Positions 44,494 to 54,333 of a stretch of 64,000 bases of DNA are shown here, in pieces; positions within the stretch are counted from its first letter, which is position 1, and every line of letters begins with the position of its first letter. The notes under the pieces are model-generated. The model was not told the DNA's origin, ran no database searches, and worked only from the letters and a program-made list of their open reading frames with translations. This DNA is from JAWKOK01 sp963765875 (lineage in GTDB: Bacteria; Chloroflexota; Anaerolineae; Caldilineales; Caldilineaceae). The translations under genes were made by a program, and so were the position numbers. The DNA is taken from contig CAVXYK010000021.1 in NCBI GenBank assembly GCA_963765875.1, positions 145,332 to 209,331 on the forward strand, given 5' to 3'.

Positions 44494-45580
44494 TCAAAGG
44501 AGATCAGTACGGTTACTTGACCGCAAAATGTTGACGGCGTCTTTTACTTTTTGCATCTGCTTGCGATGACCGACGAGGAGCACATCGCCGGTATCGACAA
44601 TGACAAGGTCGTCAACGCCGACCATCGCCACCAGTTTGTCATCACAGAAGACGATATTGTTGAAGCTATCGACTATCAGGGTATCCGACTTCGCGCTCAG
44701 GTTTCCCTGTTCATCGGGCATCAGCACGGATTCCAGTGCATCCCAACTCCCGATGTCGTTCCATCCTGCGCGTAGCGGAACCATGGCCAGGCGTTCAGCC
44801 TCTTCCATGACGCCATAGTCGATGCTGATGCTAGGCATTCGCGCCCATGCAGACGCCATTGCTTGCTCAACGGATCCGCGCTCCATGCCTTCGGCGATTT
44901 CCATCAGACATGCGTAGACGTCAGGCGTCTGGCGCTTCATCTCGGCCAGCATGCGGTCCGCCCGGCAGACGAAAATCCCGCCATTCCAATAGTAGTCGCC
45001 TGAGCGCAAAAACGCTTCTGCGGCTTCTAGGTCGGGCTTTTCCAGAAACCGCTGCACAGTGTACACCGGGATGTCATCGGCGCCGCCTTCTGCAATCATC
45101 TCGCCCCGCTGCACATATCCGTAGCCCGTATGCGGATGGGTTGGCTCGATGCCGAGGGTGACGAGATAACCCTGGTTCGCCGCAACAGCCGCACGGCTCA
45201 TTGCAGTGCGAAATGCCTGGGGATCGGCGATGACTTGATCCGCGGGCAACGCTGCTATGACGGCATCAGGGTCACGGTGCAATAGGTGAACACAGGCAAG
45301 ACCGATGGCCGGAGCCTGTGTTGCGACCGCTCGGTTCGATGACGACGTTCTCTGCTGGAATTTGTGGAAGCTGTTCATGTACCAGATCGGCGTATTGCGC
45401 ACCTGTCAGGACGAATACCTGCTCCTCATCAGCGATTCCGGTTAACCGCTGGACTGTTTCCTGTATCATTGTCTGGCCGCTGCCGGTGATGTCCGAAAAC
45501 TGTTTCGGACGATTTTGTCGACTGCGTGGCCACAAGCGTGTTCCCGCTCCCCCGGCCAGAATTGCTGCATATAGTGTCAT
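44494..45580 (-). CDS. manC: Mannose-1-phosphate guanylyltransferase, one frameshift
   Basis: About 361 residues after deleting one base of CC at 45315-45316, which turns the break into EPSGRNTAPAIGLAC. The nucleotidyltransferase signature AAILAGGAGTRLWPRSR (residues 5-21), PKQF, and EPSGRNT-AP are the GDP-mannose pyrophosphorylase motifs; LEKPDLEAAEAFL, YYWNGGIF and WNDIGSWDAL follow. It makes GDP-mannose from mannose-1-phosphate and GTP for surface glycans. The C-terminal phosphomannose isomerase domain of bifunctional enzymes is absent. Start ATG at 45580 with a weak gaag-type site. Downstream of dprA by 54 bases, probably in the same transcript. Confidence 0.92.
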
Positions 45581-45634
45581 AGAATATCTTCATTTTTGTG
45601 GTTTCGCTCCAGCCAGTGAACTCGCCGGTCTCAA

Positions 45635-46715
45635 CTAGAGTTTGGCATAGCGTAGTCTGTCGAATTGTCGTACCAATCCTTTGAGTTCCATCACGGCCAA
45701 CAGACCACTGATCTGGGCCGTGGACATTGTCGAACGACGAGCAAGATCATCGATATGGAGCGAATCTGTCGAGAGTAGATCAAGGATTTCTTGCTCGGAC
45801 GGATCCGACTGGACGCTCTGCCTCACCATTGTCGCCTCGCGCATCCTGTCAACCTGAAGCTGATCTAACACGTCGTCAATTGAAAGAAGCGGCGTCGCTC
45901 CCTGCTGAATCAGTTGGTTGCAACCGATGCTGCCGGGATGCAGAATGCTGCCGGGAATGGCAAAGACCTCGCGCCCTTGTTCGGCGGCAAACGTAGCTGT
46001 GATCAGTGCGCCGCTCCGTTTTCCCGCTTCAACAATGATGACCGCCTGGCTCAGGCCGCTAATAATGCGATTGCGCGGCGGGAAATTCATGGCCTCTGGA
46101 CGGGTGCCGAGCCAGTACTCGCTGATGATGGCGCCCTGATCGCGGATGGTCTCGGCCAGTCGTCGATTCTGGGTCGGATAGATCTGGTCCACACCGCTAC
46201 CCAGCACTGACAGTGTTCGGCCGCCTGCTTTCAGCGCTGCGGCATGGGCAATCGTGTCAATTCCTAGCGCCAGGCCACTGACTACGGTGATGCCGTTTCG
46301 GGCTAGCTCTGTGGCAAGCTGGTGTGCGATCTCGCGGCCATATGAACTGGCACGACGAGTGCCGACGATTGCAACGGCCAATTGATCGGCTTCGTTCAGT
46401 GTTCCATCAACATATAGAACCGGCGGTGCACTGTCGGTCTGTCGTAGCGCCTGCGGATACGTGCTGTCATCCCAGGTGAGGACGGTCGCGCCGCTTCGTT
46501 GCAGTCGTAGCCATCGTGTCTCCGGATCGACCTCGTTGACGTGCGCGTAGCAGGTTCTCAAACGTACGCTTGTCGAGCTTGGCCATTGCCAGTCGCTCGA
46601 CCGGCTCTGTCCAAACGGCCTGTGCCGAACCGAATCTTTCCAGCAATGCTGCAAAACGGGCGGGGCCAATGCCACGAACCGAGCTTAAGGCTATCCAATA
46701 CGCTTTTTCATTCAT
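45635..46715 (-). CDS. dprA: DNA processing protein DprA, one frameshift
   Basis: About 359 residues when the frames are joined near 46535-46550 (LLRARQ to VDPETRW). An N-terminal helix-hairpin region (YWIALSSVRGIGPARFAALLERFG) precedes the Rossmann-like fold: VAIVGTRRASSYGREIAHQLA, VVSGLALGIDTIAHAAALKAGG, VLGSGVDQIYPTQNRRL, FPPRNRIISGLS and VFAIPGSILHPGSIGCNQLI. A winged-helix C-terminal domain (DLLSTDSLHIDDLARRSTM) ends it. DprA loads RecA on incoming single-stranded DNA, so natural transformation is possible. Start ATG at 46715, supported by the promoter at 46735-46764 that would start transcription about 13 bases upstream. Confidence 0.93.
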
Positions 46716-46734
46716 ATTTATGCCGGGGGCTGCA

Positions 46735-46764
46735 TTTGTATGACCCATTTTCCAGACGGGTCAA
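46735..46764 (-). promoter_or_regulatory. Sigma70-like promoter for dprA operon
   Basis: On the minus strand TTGACC (plus 46764-46759), 18-base spacer, TACAAA (plus 46740-46735). Start expected near 46728, a 13-base leader to the ATG at 46715. Confidence 0.55.
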
Positions 46765-46829
46765 GGATTCGATTGGATCCGGCGAGGCCTGACTGGTCTA
46801 GCCGGCCCTAGCTGGATGAATGTCTTGTT

Positions 46830-47336
46830 TTACTCTTCCACTAGCCCTGATGGCAGATCAATGCTCATGAGGCCCGCGTCAAGGTCTACCGACTGAACGA
46901 CATCTGCGATTGCGGGTATTAGCAGATCCTTGCCCTTGTTGAAGGGCGCCTGCGTGCGTACGATGTAGACATCATTGGCGCCGGTCGAGAGTACGTCTGT
47001 AAGGGTGCCATAGTGCTCGCCGGATGTTGATTGCACCGTAAGCCCGATCAGGTCATGGATCCAGTAGATTCCCTCGTCAAGCGCCATCGCATCGCTTTCA
47101 CTGACGAAAAGCCAGTTGCCGCGCAAGGCTTCAGCTTCACTGCGTTGATTCACGCCGACAAAACGGATCAGCATCAGACCTTTGTGCGGTCGAGACGACG
47201 AGATTTCGACCTCTTGTCGTTGGCTGCCCATGGCCAGGATCAGTCCCGGCTTGAATCGCTCCGGGAAATCTGTATGGGGCTCCACTCTGACCTCGCCGCG
47301 CAGGCCGTGAACACCGGTGATGAGCCCGACTGCCAT
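46830..47336 (-). CDS. rimM: 16S rRNA processing protein RimM
   Basis: 168 residues from the ATG at 47336: AVGLITGVHGLRGEVRVEPHTDFPERF, then GLMLIRFVGVNQRSEAEALRG (RimM N-terminal domain), and EGIYWIHDLIGLTV with GANDVYIVRT, then DLLIPAIADVVQSVDLDAGLMSI (PRC-barrel domain). RimM helps 30S maturation. The start is uncertain. In the same frame upstream stand RKVDIPDGY residues typical of the family, but without a start codon. A promoter (47462-47490) is followed at 47434 by an ATG in another frame (MDSHQTERPQTEQRHASPP), so the true N-terminus may begin there with one more indel near 47350. It sits downstream of khpA but behind its own promoter and a terminator. Confidence 0.9.
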   Translation of the reverse strand: MAVGLITGVHGLRGEVRVEPHTDFPERFKPGLILAMGSQRQEVEISSSRPHKGLMLIRFVGVNQRSEAEALRGNWLFVSESDAMALDEGIYWIHDLIGLTVQSTSGEHYGTLTDVLSTGANDVYIVRTQAPFNKGKDLLIPAIADVVQSVDLDAGLMSIDLPSGLVEE

Positions 47337-47461
47337 ATAGCCATCAGGAATATCTACTTTGCGATTGCGGTGCGTATAGGCGGGCTTGCGTGCCGCTGCT
47401 CTGTCTGCGGGCGTTCTGTCTGATGACTATCCATTTGGGCTTCTACTGCTTTGTCCATCCG

Positions 47462-47490
47462 ATTATAGGGTTTCGTATTGATGTGCGCAA
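47462..47490 (-). promoter_or_regulatory. Promoter upstream of rimM
   Basis: On the minus strand TTGCGC (plus 47490-47485), 17-base spacer, consensus TATAAT (plus 47467-47462). Start expected near 47455. Confidence 0.65.
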
Positions 47491-47546
47491 ACGCATTTCA
47501 AAAAGGCGCGTTGCAAAAAGGCCCATTGAAAAAGGTAGAGTCATGC

Positions 47547-47574
47547 AAAACAGCGGAAGACTAAGCTTCCGCTG
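47547..47574 (-). terminator. Intrinsic terminator between khpA and rimM
   Basis: Stem cagcggaag (47574-47566) with cttccgctg (47559-47551) on the minus strand, 6-base loop, then TTTT. It lies 107 bases after the khpA stop and upstream of the rimM promoter, separating ffh-rpsP-khpA from rimM. Confidence 0.75.
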
Positions 47575-47680
47575 CAATACAGCTCCGACTGCCGTTGTAG
47601 TACGCGAAGATACCATGGTCACTACCGGTCGTTTGCCTTGAGCTTTCCGCCCGGGCAGAGTTGACTGTCCGGACAGATGC

Positions 47681-47908
47681 TCAGTCGATTTCCAGGATAA
47701 TGGCCCGGTCACTCTCGCGTGACGCTGTCCGCAACAGTGTACGCATTGCGTTGGCAACGCGACCATTCTTGCCGATGACTCGTCCAGTGTCACCGGATGC
47801 CACACTCAGCTTCAGAATCGTAGACCGGCGCGTCTCTTTCGTGTAGACTTTGACCTGGTTCGGTTCTTCGACCAGCGATTTGGCAATGAATTCTACAAGG
47901 TCTTCCAT
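47681..47908 (-). CDS. khpA: KH-domain RNA-binding protein KhpA
   Basis: 75 residues: MEDLVEFIAKSLVEEPNQV, VKVYTKETRRSTILKLSVAS and the KH loop GRVIGKNGRVANAMRTLL (GxxG), ending ASRESDRAIILEID. Length and sequence match the KhpA family, which binds RNA with KhpB and affects cell division and envelope synthesis. Located between rpsP (18 bases upstream) and rimM, the usual place in bacteria. Confidence 0.95.
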   Translation of the reverse strand: MEDLVEFIAKSLVEEPNQVKVYTKETRRSTILKLSVASGDTGRVIGKNGRVANAMRTLLRTASRESDRAIILEID

Positions 47909-47926
47909 ACGCTTTGCCTGCCTATC

Positions 47927-48350
47927 TTAGGCGGCCGCCTCGTCTGCGACCTCGTCTGCGATCTCTTCTACTACGGCTTCTACAACCTCTTCTACAACTT
48001 CTTCTACAACTTCTTCCACGGCAACTGCTTCCGCTACCTCAACCGCTTCCGCAACTGCTTCTTCAACCTCAACCGCTTCTTCTGTGAAGGGGATCGGCTT
48101 ACCGTCGTCATCCAATAGATTCTTGGACTTGAGGATCAGGACCAGCGCATCGGTTGGCTGGGCGCCTACACTCAAGCCAGTGAGCAGCGCGATCCAATTG
48201 AAGCTCGACCGTTGCCGGCTCGGTCATCGGATCATAGGTGCCGATGGTCTCGATAAAACGGCCATCGCGCGGTGATCGTTTGTCCGCGACCACGATGCGG
48301 TAGAATGGTTTTTTCTTGGCGCCCATACGGCGCAATCGAATACGAACCAT
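47927..48350 (-). CDS. rpsP: 30S ribosomal protein S16 with acidic tail, one frameshift
   Basis: About 140 residues after joining frames near 48181-48192: MVRIRLRRMGAKKKPFYRIV, DGRFIETIGTYDPM, then LSVGAQPTDALVLILKSKNLL. Typical S16 proteins have about 80-90 residues. This one has an extra tail of about 50 residues made almost only of Glu, Val and Ala (VEVEEAVAEAVEVAEA, VVEEVVEEVVEAVVEEI). An essential ribosomal protein cannot be broken, so the frameshift is almost surely a base-call error. Ribosome site aaggagaa nine bases before the ATG at 48350. ffh lies upstream by 78 bases. Confidence 0.93.
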
Positions 48351-48428
48351 GTTGCAATCTTCTCCTTGCTATTAGTCGGAAATTGTCAGTCGGAAAATAT
48401 CAAACAAGATACTATCGGATCGATCAAC

Positions 48429-49799
48429 TTATCCCATACCAAGCCGACCCATCATATCTGAAAGAGCGTTGGCGCCTCTGCGACCTCGTCGGCCCTTCTT
48501 GCCGCCGCCCATTACACCCATCTGCTTCATCATCTTCTGCATTTCCCTGAACTGTTTGATCAGGGAATTTACGTCCTGCACTTTGGTGCCGCTGCCTAAG
48601 GCGATGCGCCGCCGTCTGCTCGCATTGAGCAGATCTGGATTGCGCCGCTCCTGCCCCGTCATGCTGTAGATGATGGCCTCGGTCATCTTGAGGCTATCCT
48701 GCGCTTCGTTGGGATCGACATCCTTCATCATTTTTCCCATACCGGGAATCATCCCCATGATGTCGGTCAATGAACCCAATTTCTTGATCTGACGCAGTTG
48801 ATCCAGGAAATCTTCGAAGTCGAACTGACCCTCCTGGAGCTTGCGTTCCATGTCGGCTGCATCTTCTTCGCTAATCGAAGATTGAGCCTTCTCGATCAGG
48901 GTGAGCATATCGCCCATGCCCAGAATGCGTCCAGCCAGACGATCCGGCTGGAATGGTTCAATGTCGGGCAGCTTTTCTCCGGTACCCAGGAATTTGATCG
49001 GCACGCCGGTGACCTGACGAACGCTCAACGCTGCGCCGCCACGGGCGTCACCATCGATCTTGGTCATGATCAGGCCGGTGATAGGCACACGTTCGTTGAA
49101 CCCAAGGGCCACGTTGACGGCTTCCTGGCCGGTCATGGCATCGACGATAAGAAGGATTTCAGATGGGCGTGCGACCATGCGCACCTGCTCCAACTCCTGC
49201 ATCATCTGGTCGTCAATCTGCAAGCGACCGGCCGTATCGATGATAACGACCGTATAGGCCTTCTCGCGGGCGAAACGCAGCGCGTTCTTGGCAATCGTCG
49301 ACGGAGCGACATCTGTGCCTTCGCTGTGGACGGGCACATCGATCTGGCCGCCCAGCACTTCAAGCTGCTTGATGGCAGCCGGGCGATAGATGTCGCCGGC
49401 GACCATGAGCGGACGCTGGCCCTGTTGGCGCAGTCGCAGTGCCAGCTTGGCGGCCATGGTCGTCTTGCCGGCGCCCTGCAGGCCAACCAACATGATCACG
49501 ACAGGCGGCGGTCCGGACAAGTTGAGCGGCTCGGCTGTGCCAAGCAGTTCAATCAGTTCCTCGTTGACGATCTTGACCACCTGCTGGGCAGGCGTCAGAC
49601 TATTCATCACCTCAGAACCAATTGCACGTTCCTTCACACGCGCAACAAAATTCTTGACGACCTTGAAATTGACGTCAGCCTCCAGGAGCGCAAGGCGAAC
49701 CTCGCGCATGGCGGCATTGACATCAGACTCGCTCAACTTGCCCTGACGGGCTAGCTGGTCAAATACGTTCTGTAGTTTATCTGAAAGACTCTCAAACAC
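48429..49799 (-). CDS. ffh: Signal recognition particle protein Ffh
   Basis: 456 residues starting with GTG at 49799. The N domain helices precede the GTPase: G1 GLQGAGKTT (106-114), DIYRPAAIKQLE, DTAGRLQIDD, TKIDGDARGG and GTGEKLPDIEPF. The Met-rich M domain follows, with SRRRRIALGSGTKVQDVNSL (SRP RNA-binding Arg/Ser motif) and the flexible MMKQMG end. It binds signal sequences and 4.5S RNA to target membrane proteins. The promoter at 49907-49935 starts a transcript with a ~100-base leader; no obvious ribosome site. It heads the operon ffh - rpsP - khpA. Intact. Confidence 0.96.
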   Translation of the reverse strand: MFESLSDKLQNVFDQLARQGKLSESDVNAAMREVRLALLEADVNFKVVKNFVARVKERAIGSEVMNSLTPAQQVVKIVNEELIELLGTAEPLNLSGPPPVVIMLVGLQGAGKTTMAAKLALRLRQQGQRPLMVAGDIYRPAAIKQLEVLGGQIDVPVHSEGTDVAPSTIAKNALRFAREKAYTVVIIDTAGRLQIDDQMMQELEQVRMVARPSEILLIVDAMTGQEAVNVALGFNERVPITGLIMTKIDGDARGGAALSVRQVTGVPIKFLGTGEKLPDIEPFQPDRLAGRILGMGDMLTLIEKAQSSISEEDAADMERKLQEGQFDFEDFLDQLRQIKKLGSLTDIMGMIPGMGKMMKDVDPNEAQDSLKMTEAIIYSMTGQERRNPDLLNASRRRRIALGSGTKVQDVNSLIKQFREMQKMMKQMGVMGGGKKGRRGRRGANALSDMMGRLGMG

Positions 49800-49906
49800 G
49801 GCTTAACCCGGTCTTCTTGTGAAATGGAAGCCAATAAAAAATTTGCACCCGGAGAGGGGGCGTGAACGCCGGCTCGTCCAGGAACAATATCTACGTGATA
49901 CGTGAA

Positions 49907-49935
49907 AGTATACTCGTTGTGGCGCTGCTGGTCAA
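49907..49935 (-). promoter_or_regulatory. Sigma70 promoter for ffh operon
   Basis: On the minus strand TTGACC (plus 49935-49930), 17-base spacer, TATACT (plus 49912-49907). Confidence 0.7.
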
Positions 49936-50051
49936 ATAAACAGGCTGCCAACCATCACTTCTCAATGTGGCCTGTTGTTGTCCACCAACGACCACTCTCT
50001 ATCCTGCGGAAAAATCGATTTGCACCGTCCCGAACTCGATCGGGACAGTCG

Positions 50052-53000
50052 CTACGGCGAACTTGTATCGCTTGCGCCGGCATCGGTAGTGCCTGATGAA
50101 TCGTCACTGCCGGACGAATCGGATCCTTGGGCCGAGGATCCCGTGCCTGAACCGGATGTTGATGAAGATCCGGATTCGCTCCCGGTTCCGGGAGACGATG
50201 TCGTCTGTCTTCGTTCTGTGCCAGTCGCCGGCGGTGTGCCGATCGGCGTCACCACAATGCCGGGTGTGCCCAAGGCGTCACTCCCTGATGTGCCTGAGCC
50301 GGCACGTCGGCGCGGGCCCGTCTCTGAGGATGATGAAGAATTCGAGCCGGTCGTGCTACGTCGCTCGGCACGTGGCGGATTGCTGCCGCCACTGTCGGAA
50401 GACTCAGACGAAGATTCTGATGAAGAAGACCCGCTCGTGCTCCGTCTTCCAGCCCGCGGTGGACTGGCGTCGTCAGATGAAGACGATGAAGACGACGATG
50501 TCGTTTGGCGTCGTTCTGCGCTGGTTGACGACGATGTTCCCTCGTCATTGGCAGACCCGCGAACTGGTTGAGAGGACCCGGAACTGCTCGATGACCCAGA
50601 CCCGGATGTGCTGGATGAACCGGATGGCGATGCTGTTGACGGTTGTGCTTGGCGACGCTCCGGCGAATCCGACGATCCTGAACTTGTCGGACCAGAATCC
50701 GATGAGTCGGATTGACGTGACTCTGACGGCTCGGCTGATCGCCGCTCGCTGGGTTGGGCCGACGAAGCTCCGTCATTGCCGGCTGATCCTGAGTTAGATG
50801 TGCTGGACGAACCGGATGGCGATGCTGTTGATGGTTGCGCTTGGCGACGCTCAGTAGATTCCGATTCTCCAGAAGTTGTAGAATTCGGCTCCGATGAGCC
50901 GGATTGACGCGGACTCTGACGGCTCAGCAGATCGGCGCTCGCTGGACCCGGTCGACGAGGCGCTGCCATCGTCAGCTGATTCTGAGTTCGAGGCGCCGGA
51001 TGAAGCGGATGGCGATGCTGTTGATGGTTGCGCTTGGCGACGCTCAGTAGATTCCGCATCTGCAGACGTCGTAGAATCTGAATCCGATGAGCCGGATTGA
51101 CGCGACTCTGACGGCTCAGCAGATCGGCGCTCGCTGGATCCGGTCGACGAGGCGCTGCCATCGTCAGATGATTCTGGGCCGGATGAACCGGACGGTGACG
51201 CTGTCGACGGCTGTGCCGGCCGAGGTTCAGCTGATTCTGTCGAACCGGAATCCGACGTCTCTTGTCGGGACGAGCCTGAAGACTCGGCCGGTTCGGAGGA
51301 TGTCGAAGACTGAGTCGGACGCTGCTCCGATGTGCTCGACTGCTCGGCTTCCGCTTGTCCGGCCTCTGACTGCTCCGTTCTGGTCTGTTCAGACGACGAT
51401 GAACCGGAAGAGGGCGAAGCCGGAGATTCAGCGCGGTCTGACCGCTCAGAACCGGACGGGCCGGACTGATTGGTCGATGGTGTCGACGGTTGGGCCGGTT
51501 CGCTACCATCTGTGCCGGACGGTGACGTGGCGCCACCTTCCGATGATGAGAATGGAAGATCTGGTTGAGACGGCGCGGACGAGTCTGAATCAGATGAATC
51601 TGAAGCAGCCTGGCCGGATGACGAAGGCGTCCTGATTCGTCGTTGGCCGCTTCTGTGGATTGCGATGTCTGCCCAGCAGACGTTGTAGAACCGGAATCTG
51701 ATTCTGGACTGCCGGATTCGCCATCTGTTCCTTCGGCTGTAGACGGTTTCGGCGTGTTCGGTTCGTCTGAAGAATTGGGCTCGTCCTGGCTGCCGGCGGA
51801 ATTGCTGTCCGTCTCCTCACCTTCTGCCGGTTGGGCGTCGGCGGGTTTCGCTCCATCCGGGTTGCTACTGGCAGATGAACCTTCAGGCTCTGCAGAGGTC
51901 GAGCCATCGGTCGACTCGCTGGTTGACGCTGCGGGTTTGCTCGACTGCGCTGCTTGCTCGCTTGCGTCGTCTTGGTCCGAAGGACTGTCGATTTCTGTCC
52001 CCGACGCTTCGTTTGGACTCGACGCTCCATCGCCGGACGCGGCCCCCTCTACCGTGGGTTGCGAAGTCTCTCCCGCTGTTGCCTCTTCTGTTGATCCCTC
52101 TTCTGACACTCCGGTTTCCTCGCTTGCGCCTGTAGAAGGCTCTACCTTCGTGCTAGCGGCTTCGGTTGCTTTTCTTGCAGCCTGCTGGGCAACATAGCGC
52201 GAGTAGCGGCTTCCACCATTGTCGGACGCGGTTGATTCTTGCCCCTCTTCGCTCACTGTCTCTTCTTCAGCTGTGCCTTCTTCGGCGGTTTCTTCTTGAG
52301 ACCGCGCCTTCTGCGGCTGTGCCTTCTCCAGCTGTGCCTTCTTCGGCTGTGTCTTCTTCAGTCGCTGTATCGGCTGGCGTAGACTCTTCGGACGTCCCTA
52401 CGTCATCTACTGCTTCCCCACCATTCGTTTCGTCGCTGCTCCCATCCACCGTCTCGCTCGTGTCGGAATCTTCAGGCGACTCTGATGTGGAGTCCTCCGC
52501 GCTGGAACCACTCTGCTCTTCCTCAGTGGCCGGCTCTTCTACCGAGCCTGTATCGGTTGGCGCGGGCTCTGCGGAGCCGCCATCCTCTTCGGTTGCTTCC
52601 CCTTCACCTGCTTCCCCTTCACCAGTGTCCTCGCTGCCTTCCTGTGAAGGCTCACCTGCGTCATCTCCGGCGGCAGATTCCGGTGCGATTTGCTCCGGGT
52701 CTTCTTGATCCTGATTGCTCTCCGCGCCGAGAGTCTCCGCGCCGAGAGTTTGTGTGGTGGGCAGAGATGTATCATCCGGCTGCTCCTGCTGGGCTTCGCC
52801 ACCGGCTGTGCTGTCGGCATTTTCCTCTGTACCGGCTGCTTGCGCATCGGTTGCTTCTGTGCCGCTTAATCCAGAGGGTGTGTTCGTCTCTTCATCCGGT
52901 TTGGACTCATCTTCCTTCTTCTGTCCGTCCGCCTGGCGGCGGTCCTGTGGTTCATCTTTCTGAACGCCATTGGAGCCGGCGCCTGGACCGGTGTTGGAAC

Positions 53001-54309
53001 CTCCAGCATTGGACGATCCGCTGCCTTGATTAGGCTGTGGTTTAGCAGGCGGAGGGGCCCAAATGGTTTCGCCGGCGATAATCTTGTCGTCGTCAAGACA
53101 GTTGGCTCTCTTGAGTTCACCGACGACGGTTCCATCCTTCGCAATGCCGCTCAAAGTATCGCCCCGCACGACGGTTCGAAGCTTCCAACCGGCCGGAATA
53201 CTGTTACCGCAACTTGGTCCGGCAATTGGGCCACGGCCGGGCGGTGTCGATTGTCCTGGTCGTGCGGTGGACGCAGAGGGTTCAGGCGTATGATCCGCCA
53301 CCTCAGCAACGTTGGGGTTTTTCTCGTCCTCTGCCGTCTGTTCCTCTGAGGCTAACCCATCTGACGAAGTGTCATCCTCAACATCATCGTTTAATTCCTG
53401 ATCGGTCAATTCCTGAGCGTCCGAGTCAGGTGCGGCTTCCGGCTCAGGCTCCAACGCCGGCGCATCGAGCACCTTCATGGATACACCCTGGACAAGCGCC
53501 GGCCCTTCCCCGCCGGTCTGTCCGGGAAGGATGCGATAGACCAGTAGAACGACTGAGCCCTCTTCGAGATTGCCTTCGATCTCCATGGGCGAATATATCT
53601 CGACGTTGGCATTTTTTTGATATTGCGGTGCAACCGAGATCTCTCCAACTTTATACCGTCTCATGCCAATTTCGTTCAGCCGCAGCACTGCAGACGCTTC
53701 GATCACGGCGGAGTTGTTGTCGGCCTCCCGATCGGCGACAAGCATGATCTCGCGAGCAATCTCCCTGGCCTGTCTATCGAGGATCTCGTCCTTCTGCTCC
53801 TCGCGGGCCATTTCGTACTGCTGATATGCCACCCACTCATTGATCGGATAGAGCAGATCGCCGGGGAGACCGCTTCTCAGTGTGTCGATGATCGCGGCAG
53901 ACGAAACCAAGGCAATGCCCAAGGCCAGACCGATTGGCGCCAAGCGCATGCCCGGTCGATCGAAAAGGCTTTGCAGGCCGATCCAGAGCGCCGCCAGCAG
54001 GCCAATGATTGGCCCCTCTTGTTTGGTTGTCTCGTTGGCTGACTCTGTGCGCATGACGGCGGCCGCGGCCAGGAAATCCTGCCTGCCCTGGGCGCTCGCT
54101 GTCGGTGAAAGCGGTGGAATCGGGGCATTGCGAATCTGCTGCGTGACGGAAAAGACGTCGAGCATTTCGCTCATCTCTTGTCGCAGCGATTCAGGAATCG
54201 AGATCAGTACGTCACTGATCGATTCTCCCGCTTCTACCCGTTCGATTGCATCCGCAAACAGTTCGTCTTGGTTGCCGTTCATAAGGTTTGGATCGTTATC
54301 CATCGTCAT
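50052..54309 (-). CDS. Giant LysM protein in sigma-factor operon, three frameshifts
   Basis: About 1418 residues when three indels are repaired: an extra A at 52296-52297, a missing G near 51631 and an extra base at 50911-50912. Residues 1-125 are cytosolic (ESISDVLISIPESLRQEMSE, a pattern of anti-sigma-like proteins). One membrane helix (LAPIGLALGIALVSSAAII) lies near 128-146, followed by LPGDLLYPINEWVAYQQYEM, like DUF5667. Then a beta-rich domain and a LysM domain (GWKLRTVVRGDTLSGIAKDG ... IIAGETIWAPP, about 390-440). The last 900 residues are low-complexity: Glu/Thr/Ser-rich, then Ser/Gln/Arg tandem repeats (SSERRSAEPSESRQSGSSDS). It starts 24 bases after the ECF sigma gene, so regulation of sigma by this protein is likely. 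It could anchor to peptidoglycan outside. Confidence 0.75.
50623..51200 (-). repeat. 192-bp coding tandem repeat, at least three copies
   Basis: gatggcgatgctgtt recurs at 50623, 50815 and 51008. Spacings are 192 and 193 bases, the extra base being the G insertion at 50911-50912 (gacgcggactctg against gacgcgactctg at 51099-51110). Each unit codes 64 residues with SERRSAEPSES and STERRQAQPSTASPS. Confidence 0.85.
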
Positions 54310-54333
54310 AATAGGATTGCCCTCTCGCCGGCA

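Noticed and set aside
48798..49754. 318-residue open frame antisense to ffh
   Set aside because: Mirror of conserved ffh codons; no recognisable domain.
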